DNA from: Pinguiococcus pyrenoidosus
Taxonomy: Eukaryota > Sar > Pinguiophyceae > Pinguiochrysidales > Pinguiochrysidaceae
Direction of reading: 5' to 3'
DNA: 28,152 nt
NCBI GenBank assembly: GCA_019677205.1
Contig: JAAMXY010000240.1
Location: 8,893-37,044, forward strand
Part shown: in pieces, positions 20,141-28,152 of the stretch
How positions within the stretch are numbered: the stretch's first letter is position 1
How the letters are laid out: every line of letters starts with the position of its first letter
Position numbers and translations under genes: made by a program
The notes under the pieces: generated by a model
What the model saw: only the letters and a program-made list of their open reading frames with translations
Database searches by the model: none
What the model was told of the DNA's origin: nothing

Positions 20141-20958
20141 GCTGGCCACTCAGCTGCCACGTTCACGATTCGATCGGGGGCGTTGTTGGGACATGGGATG
20201 CGGGAGTTGGCACGGGCGGTTTCGGACGGCGGCGCGAGGTGGAAATCTAGTGGGGGACACCTCAGCCGCGCGGCGTGATTGGGATATGTGGCGCCAACGC
20301 TGACGAATGAAGAGGAAGTCATTTGAGAATTTCGCCTGTTGGGAAATTCTATAGCACGAATTGCAACAATCAATCCGTGCGATCGATTTTCCGAGAAGGT
20401 TCGACCAATCGGAGTTCCCGCTTTGGAGGAAGAGAAAGTACAGACGACGAAAGTTGGACCAATGACGAACACGAAACAATCCGCTCCTCGACCTGTCCGT
20501 CTCCGTCGCTTGGTTTGCTTGTCCCTTGGTCAGCTTGTCCCTTGGTTTGCGGCCAAGGTGGAAACGTCGCGCGAGATGAGCAAGCAGGACGGCAAGGGGT
20601 GTCTGGTCCGGTCCGAGCACGTCCAGTTCCGGTTGCGGGACTCGTACATACTGTAGTGTTTCCATATTTCCATCTTTCCGACTTCCTGTATGGCTCGTTC
20701 CATCTCTTCACAATCCGACCGTCCACTGGTGAGGCATTGCTTTCCTCAACCTACCGTGGAGCGCAAAATCAACTCGGGGGGGGGCTCAGCATCGATGCGC
20801 AAGTACACAAACACACCAAACACACAACCATCTCAAACTATGCTACTACATGGTCTAGACATGAGCTGGGGACTTTTCTCTTTAACACAGACGATTGCAA
20901 GCGCACATTCCCTGGATCAGCGACCGCCAACGCTGCTCTCCAGGTGGTCTTTGACAAC
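20141..20958. other. Intergenic stretch with CCAAT boxes and a short repeat
   Basis: About 820 bp with no convincing gene. Plus-strand CCAAT boxes occur as GACCAATCGG (20403-20412) and GACCAATGAC (20457-20466), and a minus-strand one as CCCAATCACG at about 20275-20283. GCTTGTCCCTTGGT is repeated in tandem near 20517-20545. The right end should contain the 3' UTR of the downstream minus-strand surface-protein gene. Confidence 0.4.
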
Positions 20959-23900
20959 CTATCTATCGTATCGTGGTCGATTCCTCACGCGGGCGCGTCG
21001 CTCCCTCGTGTTCCCAAAGATGTCCGAAGCGCTGACCCGTTTCATCCTGTGGCGTTTAGAGTTAGAGTCCACAATGACCACCGCGGCGCAGCAACTTACG
21101 TTTCTTCGTCATCGTCATAGTAGTACTCTTCCTCCTTGTTCTCCGGGTATGGGTTGTAGCCCGTGCTCTGCATGGAGTACAGCTCGGTGCTTTCGTCGTC
21201 GAGCTCTTCGTCGCCTTCCTTGTACTCCTCGATCTTGAAAGCTGATCGATTGATGCTGAAATCGGGCGTCCACCGCGTTAGTGCTTGACCGTAGGGACCC
21301 TAACTTGTGCACACCACGACCCACCTAGGCATGCTCCCAAGGAGAATGTTGCGTGACGACGGCTTGCCATCGAAAGCCTTTTTGGCCTTCGTGAAGCCCC
21401 TGTATTTCCTGTGGTGTGGTGTTCGTGGATCGTCAAAGCAAGCGTTGCCAAAGCAGTAGCCGGGAAGGGGCAACCTGGAAGCCAGGCAGGAGTGACGTTA
21501 CCTCTGACGCGTGGCAATGAGATACGACGCGAACACCACAACGACGAGAACCGACGCGCACGCTGCGATGGTGGCGGAGCTGATTGGAACCTCCGCATCG
21601 ACTCCATCCCGCGACGGCGTCGGCGCCAGCGTCTACGGCAGGCAACACCGGTGAGCAGTACGCTTCGTCCTTGCGTGTCTCTGATTGAAAGAAGACTTGC
21701 ACACAGAATACACACACACAGACGAAACAAAACACGTACTCTGATCGTCTCGGTCGGGCTTGGCGTTGGCGACAACGTTGGCTCGGCGCTCGTCGGCTGC
21801 GGCGTGGGCACGATCGTCGTGGGAGTCATCGTCGGCGGGAAGGTCTGGAGCGCCGTCACGGAGTTCGCCCAGGTCGCGTTGTCTGGGGTCGGCAACTCAT
21901 TCTCGTAGGCGAATTCACCCTCCGCAAAGGGCGTCAAGAGGATGTATGTATTGTGATTCAACGACACCGAGAAGAGCGTCTCGCCCATGAGGCGGCGCCG
22001 CCCCTGGCCATTGTTGTGCCGCCCGAGGCTCTGCTCGAAGCTCTCCAGCTCGGGACTGAACACCTCGGCAAAGTCCGTGAGGGGGATGCTCGCGTTGGCC
22101 ATGCGGAATCGTACGGGGTTGGCTGGGCCGGCGTAATGCTCGAAGCGGTATGTCGTCCTCGTCTCCAGGGACATCTGCAGCGGCGGGTTGATCTCGCTCG
22201 GGTCTGGAGTGACCCGCGGGTCGGAGGACGCGAATCGATAGCCTTGGTTGGCCTCCAGCGTGATGCTCAGCACAACCTGGGGCGTCTGCGTCGGCCCCGC
22301 AGACGGACTGACCGACGGCTCCTGCGACGGGCCGCTCGAAGGCTGCTCGCTTAGCGACCCAGTGGGCATTCCACTCGCCAGCTCGGTGGGCACCGCCGAC
22401 GGGCTGCTTGAAGGCGGTGAGGAGGTCGGGGTTGTGCTGGGAACCTCGCTGACGAACACAGATGGGCTCCGCGACGGCGCCTGCGATGGCGGCGCCGTTG
22501 TCGGAGACGCTGTCGGTCCCACCGAGGGCGCGGAGGTGGGGACCGCGCTCATCACACCGGAGGGATTCTCACTCGGCACCCCCGAGGGCGCCTCGGAATG
22601 CTGAATCACTGGGGCCGGCGTCGGCTCCACGCTGGGCGACGCCGACGGCGATGTGCTAGGGGGCACGCTCGGTCCTGCGCTCGGAGGGCTCGACGCGGCC
22701 ACCGACGGCGTGTCGGATGGGCGAAGGCTCGGTACCGCCGAGGGCAAAACGGACGGGGCCAAGGTCGGGGGCATCGTTCCGCAGATTCCAACGGAGCATA
22801 CCTGGGAGCTGCAGTCGCCACTCTCGACGCACATCTCGCCAACTCCACAGGGCGGGCACAGCGATCCTCCGCAGTCCGTGTCCGTTTCGTCGCCATTCAA
22901 GAGCAAATCAAAGCAGCTTGCCGCCGTGGGCGCCGCCGACGGCGGATCGCTTGCCGCGGTTGGTCCGCGGCTCGGCGCCGCGGAGGGGCTCTGCGAAGGC
23001 ACGCCCGTCGGAAGCCCCGTGGGAGCGTTGGAGGGTGCCGCGGACGGCAGCGACGACGGCGCAGCCGTGGGAAGCGCGGACGGGACAGCACTTGGACTTG
23101 CCGATGGGGTCGACGACGGTGGCAGCGATGGTGCCGCCGACGGACCCACGCTCCTCGTGATCGTTGGCCCGCCGGTTGGCGGCGCCGAAGGCGCCATCGA
23201 CGGCGCAAGCGACTGCGTCACCGTCGGCCCGTCCGTGGGCGATTCCGTGGGCGAAGCGGACGGAGACACCGTCGGCGTCTTTGACGGACTTGTGGTGGGC
23301 GTTGCGGTCGGTCCCACGCTCGGGGTTTGGCTCGGGCTGTCGCTCAGGGCCTCCGTCGGGACCGTCGTCGGCGTGACAGACGGCGTTCCGGTCGGACTTG
23401 GCGTGGGCGGCACCGACGGCGGCGACGTTGGCGCTTCCGACGGATAGTCCGTTGCCACGGCAAGGTTGACGTTGCTCGTACTGAAGAAGGTATCCGCGTT
23501 CGCTACGGCGCCTTTGAAAACCTCGACGAAGAATTGCACTAGGGCGGAGAGGGGGGGAGAGCGGGAATGGAATGAGCCGCCGCGTCGATTGCCAATCTGC
23601 CCCATCTCCTGGCCACCGTCGTACCGTCTTCCAAGTCCGAGTCTCCTCCAGGTCTTCGGATATCCTCAAAGCCGTAGACGTACACCGGCGGGAAGACGGT
23701 CTCGTCAAGAAATGTCACGACGTGCAGCAGTCCATCCTGTCACGAGATTAGGAGGTTGGGAGGTTTAGGAGGTTGGGAGGTTTAGGAGGTTGGGAGGTTA
23801 GGAGGAGGGGGAGGAGGAGGTACGAATGCTCAGGAGCTGCTGCTGAGAGGCTGCAGGCCGCACTCTAACGATCGACGAATACATACATACCTTGTTCAGC

Positions 23901-24667
23901 TCGGACACCGAGCAAAGCACCTCCAAGTAGCCGTAGTTGATCGCCGGGTTACTGGCCTTAAAGCCCGGCCCGCCCAGCATCCCGTTCCACGCGTTGGGGA
24001 AGAGATAGAAGATCATTCGACTGCCGGCGGGGAAGGTGGTCTGGAGGGTGTAGGGGTTCCCCGGAATGAGGTAGTACTCCAGCTGGATGGTGGCGCCCGC
24101 AGGCAGGAAGCGACTATCGATCCGCGGAAACGGAATGATGAATGCCTACAGGTGTTGTCTCGTGAGCAGGCTTCACAGCGTTCTGGATCCCGCGCCAGCA
24201 GCCATCAGAATGCATACCTTGTTCACGTCCACCCAAGTTCGGAAGGCTGCCGGATCCACCTCGGGAACCGGGATGGTCGTGTCGCTCGGGTCCCAAGCGA
24301 CGTAGCCGAGGGAATTCTGGTAGCCCGCGCCTTCCTGGATGAAGGTCATCCGCACTTCGCTGTCATTCAGGAAGAGCAGCGATTTCTCGCCCGCCTCCAG
24401 CTCGGTTTGATACTGGTTCTTGTTAATGTTTTGCCCTTCGGGTGCGATGGTGTTCAGGTTCGTTCTCAGACGATTGAAGTCCTGCGTGCTGTACGTGGGA
24501 CTCTGGCGCCGGAAGCGCGTGTTGCCCTCCACCTCCAGTAGGACGCCCGAGGAGTACGCGGACTTGGTGCCGAACAGCCACTGCTCGTCCGTCACATAAT
24601 AGTCCTGCGCGGCCGCCAACGGCAAGCTGAGAAACCACGCGGTCAGAAGCAGCACTGGAGGCGCCAT
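20959..24667 (-). CDS. Type I membrane protein: DUF4114-like domain, P/S/T stalks, Cys module, TM, acidic tail (8 exons)
   Basis: Exons on the minus strand are 24667-24218, 24145-23891, 23736-23625, 23538-21740, 21632-21502, 21408-21325, 21255-21100 and 21046-20959, giving 1024 aa with every junction in frame. In order: signal peptide (MAPPVLLLTAWFLSLPLAAA). Then a DUF4114-like domain at about 21-290 with VRMTFIQEGAGY..NSLGYVAW and the diagnostic acidic end YGFEDIRRPGGDSDLEDVQF (256-275). Next, a P-[ST]-x-x-P stalk (about 304-479), a six-to-eight-cysteine module (481-526: NGDETDTDCGG..), a second stalk (about 529-693) and a beta-rich domain (about 694-832: RFEHYAGPANPVRFRM, FAYENELP). A transmembrane helix (about 890-912) leads to a 112-residue cytosolic tail with EEEYYYDDDEET. 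It is probably a cell-surface or wall-anchored adhesin or receptor; function unknown. DUF4114 is chiefly known from bacterial surface proteins. Terminal exons are less certain than exons 1-5. Confidence 0.8.
22277..23446 (-). repeat. P-[ST]-x-x-P-[ST] stalk-coding repeats of the minus-strand surface protein
   Basis: Two blocks (23446-22919 and 22771-22277) code for degenerate four-residue units such as PSAAPSLPPSSTPSASPS, interrupted by the cysteine module. The units are degenerate at DNA level, so this is protein-level periodicity (12 bp) rather than a recent satellite. Such stalks are usually extended and O-glycosylated. Confidence 0.9.
22778..22915 (-). other. Cysteine module inside the stalk
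   Basis: Codes for residues 481-526 with the pattern C-NGDETDTDCGG-C-C-GxxC-GDC-C-C. This NG..ET..DCGG..C..C module is found in extracellular eukaryotic and bacterial proteins and probably folds through disulfides. It splits the stalk into two arms; the paralog has one at the same place. Confidence 0.75.
23750..23820. repeat. 17-bp minisatellite within an intron of the surface-protein gene
   Basis: AGGAGGTTGGGAGGTTT occurs nearly three times (23750-23799), followed by (AGG/GGA)-rich sequence. It lies in the intron 23737-23890. On the coding (minus) strand it is almost pure pyrimidine and ends about 13 nt before the 3' splice site, so it forms the polypyrimidine tract. Confidence 0.85.
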
Positions 24668-25361
24668 GGCGCTCCGAGGAGGCTTGGGAGAGCGCTCTCC
24701 GCGTCGCAGGCTCTCCGCAGACGGTGCGCGTCCGCAAGGCTCGCCAATCCAGTGCGGAGAGAGGGCGCGTGGGGCGCGCCGACTCCGCTCCGAAAGAGGG
24801 CTTTTTGCGCGAATGCCGCCTGCGAGCAGCCCGCCAACCAATCAGGGGGGAGCGGCGATCAATTCCATCGACGCCGATTCGTTGACTTTCCAGCGAATTG
24901 GAGAGACCGAGAGGGCCCACTGGCCAATGATGCGACGGGATGCGGCCCGTGATGGGCATCGAAAGGTCTGGAAGTGTTCCATGACCCCATATTCCGAATC
25001 TGAAGTTGCTCGTGACGTCATCATGTCTTATCGCCATGACCCATGGATCCAACTTCTGACACGAATGACGTATGTATACGCCAGCCGCAGCTATCGCCCT
25101 TTTTTCGGAGTACGCCAACATCAAGCTATTCTTCCGTAGTTCGGCTGCACCCACCGAGAAAGCGGACCCCAACCACCCCTTGGTGCCCCCCAATTGGCCA
25201 GCGTTAATTCTGTCCGGATTCTCACCCAATCACCGATCCGTGACAAGATGTCTTTGAGCAGATCCGAAGCAGCAGCTCTGCGATAGCGCACGCCGTCCCA
25301 GGCGGCAGCTTCGCGCTGCTATCCAAAGCACCGGGCGGCGTGCCGACGACGGCGGGGCGCC
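24668..25361. promoter_or_regulatory. Shared bidirectional promoter of the two surface-protein paralogs
   Basis: 694 bp between head-to-head start codons. It holds six CCAAT sites on either strand: 24744-24748, 24838-24842 (AACCAATCAG, a full NF-Y-type match), 24897-24901 (reverse), 24924-24928, a palindromic CCAATTGG at 25190-25197, and 25226-25230. No coding signal is seen; short open frames here have ordinary codon use. Co-regulation of the pair is an inference. Confidence 0.5.
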
Positions 25362-28152
25362 ATGCGGCTGCACGCGACGGCCACGGCTCTGTGGCTCCTC
25401 GGCGGTCTGCTGCGGCAGGCGAGGGGCCAGACCTGCAACGGGAACAGGTACTGGTGCTTCACGGACTACAACTGGATGTTCGGCACGAGGAGCGCCTACG
25501 ACGCCAACGGCGTGCTGCTGCGGGTGCCCGGAACGCAGGTCTTTCTGCAGCAGAATGATCTGCACAGCGCGGAGGTGCGTAGCTGGCAGTTGAGGGGCGA
25601 GAGGGGGACTGGAAATCAGCTTCGCCACTGACAGGTTTTGCTCGGTAGGATTATGACACCGTTCAAACCAACCTGAACGCAATCCTCCCCGACGCCGTGC
25701 GCATCGACAACAATGTCTTCGCGACGCAGCTCGAGGGCGCAAAGTCCAGCTTTGAGTTCAGCGAGCCCAGCGAGATGCGCGTGACCTTCCTGGCGGAGAC
25801 CATGAGCAACCGGCACGGGCTGGGGTATGTCGCGTGGAACCCCAGCGACAACCGCATCCCGGATCTCGACTCCGACGTGGAGGGCTGGCGAGACTGGGCC
25901 GACCAGAACAACGCCATGGTGGTGGTCTTCCCTCGTGTCGACGGGAACTTCCTGAATGTCGGCGACTCGGTGCTGCTGCGGTACCTGCCGACGCCAGGAG
26001 ATCAAGGCGCCGCCACCACCGTCTTCCCGGCGGGAAGCCGCATCGTTTTCTTCCTTCTACGCTTTGCGTGGAATCAGTTTGACAACGACCTGGACAATCC
26101 CCAGGCCAGATTTGGGAGGCTGGGCATCCTGTCATCCATGCCTTCCTTGAACAGGCAGGGCTTGCAGCACGCCGTGATCTACCGCGACGAGACGGTCGTC
26201 CCATCGACATACGTCTTCGCCGTTGAGCAGAGCCGACGACCAAGAAGTGACGCAGCAATCGACCTGCAGGATACCCAGGTGAGCTTTTGTTTTTCCCCCC
26301 AAGGATGCTAAACACAAAGCTTTGGGAATTTGCGTCGCAAGCAGCGGATTCAAATGCCGTGCCCAGCCTTCCTAGCAGCAGGGCTAATCCTTGTTGTTGT
26401 GCAGTTCCTTCTAGACGTCGTCTCCGGGGGGCTGGCGAATGAGCAGGACTATCTCACAACGACGGACCTGGGATTCGCCAGGAAGACGCTCGCACCGTCT
26501 GAAGCGCCTACGGACCTACCGTCCACGTTTCCGACAGCCAGGCCGTCGGGCGCGCCCTCGGAGGACCCGACCGGCGTGCCGTCGACGACGCCGTCTGCCT
26601 TGCCGACAGCTTTCCCCAGCAGCGCGCCGTCCCTGACGCCTACGGATATTCCTTCGGCAGTGCCGTCGCTAGTGCCGAGCGAGTCGCCGACGGAAGTGCG
26701 ATCATCGACGCCAACGGTGACGGAGTCGATGTCGCCGACCACACATCCGACTGAGCGCCCGTCGGCGAGCCCGTCGGCGGGTCCGTCGCAGACGCCCTCT
26801 CAGACGATCTCGGCGCTACCGTCAGTCTTCCCGTCGTCGGCTCCCACCATGGTCGTTTCGGCGACGCCCACGGTTGCGCCCAGCGCGGCTCCCTCGGCAA
26901 CGCCCAGTGTGAGCCCATCGAGCCTTCCCACCTCGACACCGACGCTGGCAGCCTCTGCGGAGCCTACAAAGGAGCCAAGCATCGGGGTGACAGCCGCTCC
27001 GACGGCGGTGAGCTGCACGGACGGCGTCGAGAACGGGGACGAGACCGCAGTCGACTGCGGCGGCTCGTGTGGGGGTTGCCCGCTTGGCGAGGGGTGCCTC
27101 GTGGGCGATGACTGCGACAGCGGATTCTGCAGCGCAGGCCTCTGCGCGACGGCTCCGCCGTCGATGGCGCCGTCGCCCTTGCGCTCGTCTCGACCAAGCT
27201 CAAGTCCCTCGGCGATGCCAACCTTGACAAGGTCGGAGATGCCGACTGGAGCGCCATCGGCGGTGCCCAGTCTTTCCGCTTCGGCGCGGCCGAGCGGTCT
27301 CCCATCGCCTTCACCTGTAGCCGCGCCGACGGGAACGCCGTCCGTGTTCCCTTCCGGGAGCCCGACGACGCTACCGACCGCTGCGCCATCGGCCGGGCCG
27401 ACTCCGTTGGCGTCGAGCCTTCCAACGCTGCTGCGGCCATCCGCAATGCCCACGAGCTTGCCGTCGAGCGTGCCAAGCGCCATGCCCAGTACGACCCCTA
27501 CGACACCGCCCCCTTCGCATCATCCGACCTCAAGGCCTACGCCTTTGGTCAGCGCGCGGCCAAGCGACGTCCCCTCCACTGCGCCGTCGCTTGCAGCTTC
27601 CGGGCCGCCATCGTCCAGGCCGTCGGGCTTCCCGACGGCCGTCCCGATAGTCTCCCTTACCATCACCGTGGAGGAAGGCAGCGGATTCCTCTTTAGCGCT
27701 TCTGATACAAGGGTTGTCCCGGAGGAATCCACGGCGAACCCACCCCTCAGGTTCCAGCTGGGGCAGCGCAACCGATACCGCTTTGAGCATCGGGGCGGCA
27801 GCCAGCACCCGATGATCTTGCGTATGCAAGATCCCAGCATTCCCTTGTCGGACTTCGCAGAGATCGAAGGCGCAGACGTCCGGAGGACCCGACGACTGCG
27901 GCAGTCCTTCCGGAGGCTTCAGGACGTCACCGTGTTCAACGTCACTCTGGAAGACTCTTCCTCCGTGACGCTTATCCCGCTCCAGGAGGCAAGCTTCGTG
28001 TACGAGAATGCGATCCCAAACACGGACGGCTCATCCTGGACAAATACGGCGACAGTAATCGAGTCCTTCCCACCAACGGTGAGCCCGACGACGAGCATCC
28101 CGACAGCGGAGCCGCAGCCGACCGCGGAGCCGACGAGCATGGAGCCAACCCT
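25362..28152 (+). CDS. Paralogous secreted/surface protein with DUF4114-like domain and P/S/T stalks (3 exons seen, cut by window edge)
   Basis: Exons are 25362-25574, 25649-26278 and 26405 to the right edge; 863 residues are visible and the gene continues. The signal peptide (MRLHATATALWLLGGLLRQARG) is followed by a domain collinear with the minus-strand neighbour: WMFGTRSAYDANGVLLRV, TNLNAI, MRVTFLAETMSNRHGLGYVAW, VFPRVDGNFL, TTVFPAGSRIVFFL. At its end the acidic signature is degraded: FAVEQSRRPRSDAAIDLQD instead of GFED..GGDSD. Then come a P/S/T stalk, a cysteine module (27014-27145, NGDETAVDCGG), a second stalk, and the same beta-rich domain (27650-28050: RYRFEHRGGSQHPMILRM, FVYENAIP). 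A transmembrane helix, if present, lies beyond the window. It is probably extracellular; function unknown. Only three introns or fewer are shared in position with the neighbour. Confidence 0.8.
26495..27640 (+). repeat. P-[ST]-x-x-P-[ST] stalk-coding repeats of the plus-strand paralog
   Basis: Degenerate units such as PSEAPTDLPSTFPTARPSGA, on both sides of the cysteine module at 27014-27145. Codons are mostly CCG/TCG/ACG, so the opposite strand is also open for long stretches; those antisense frames are shadows. Confidence 0.9.
27014..27145 (+). other. Cysteine module inside the stalk of the paralog
   Basis: Codes for CTDGVENGDETAVDCGG followed by C-C-C-C-C-C spacing matching the module in the minus-strand neighbour, one cysteine-spacing variant apart (SCGGCPLGEGC). 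It is in the same position between two stalk arms. Confidence 0.75.

Noticed and set aside
22598-23447. Long plus-strand open frames across the minus-strand stalk (Gly/Asp/Val-rich or Arg-rich peptides)
   Set aside because: They are the complement of CCG/TCG/ACG-rich stalk codons; low stop density follows from composition, and the minus frame continues into clear domains on both sides.
26449-27483. Minus-strand open frames across the plus-strand stalk with VGxxDG-type repeats
   Set aside because: The same antisense effect as on the other paralog; the plus frame is open from 26405 to the edge and carries the conserved cysteine and beta-rich domains.

Overview
This is nuclear DNA from a compact, GC-rich eukaryote. 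Ten of the thirteen genes are split by short GT-AG introns: I place 31, about 49-214 nt long, with donors of the GTRNG type. Third codon positions are strongly G/C. The gene set (a cytochrome-b5-fused front-end desaturase, an Hv1 proton channel, a PHO84-type transporter, an SRPBCC protein with a signal-like N-terminus, and surface proteins with P-S/T-x-x-P stalks) points to a microbial protist. A stramenopile alga such as a diatom or pelagophyte relative fits best, but haptophyte or cryptophyte origin cannot be excluded from the sequence alone. I see no rRNA, tRNA, transposon, CRISPR or viral element.

Layout. 118-1486 (+): triple-RRM/RGG RNA-binding protein. 1976-3817 (-): snurportin-1. 4519-6204 (+): front-end fatty-acid desaturase. 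6584-7665 (-): divergent homeodomain-like protein. 9038-10183 (-): unrecognised protein. 10537-11982 (+): Hv1 voltage-gated proton channel. 12044-13852 (-): phosphate:H+ symporter-type MFS carrier. 14256-15635 (+): unrecognised basic, mostly disordered protein. 15715-16063 (-): APC11. 16364-18568 (+): mitochondrial MTO1/GidA. 18602-19754 (-): SRPBCC/START-like protein. 19753-20140 (+): coding-like signal broken by a frame change. 20959-24667 (-) and 25362 to the right edge (+): two head-to-head paralogous surface proteins with a DUF4114-like domain.

Strands alternate almost strictly. Convergent stops are only about 30-80 bp apart (MTO1/SRPBCC, Hv1/MFS, the 14256 gene/APC11), while divergent starts share 300-700 bp promoters. 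Several of these shared promoters carry clustered CCAAT boxes or 7-10 bp tandem arrays.

Functionally this is mostly a set of unrelated housekeeping genes: snRNP import, mitochondrial tRNA wobble modification, ubiquitin ligation, lipid desaturation, and phosphate and proton transport. The part most likely to be new is the right third. There, two secreted or membrane-anchored paralogs share a common architecture: signal peptide, DUF4114-like domain, P/S/T stalk, cysteine module, second stalk and a beta-rich domain. The minus-strand copy also has a transmembrane helix and an acidic, tyrosine-rich tail. They appear to share one promoter.
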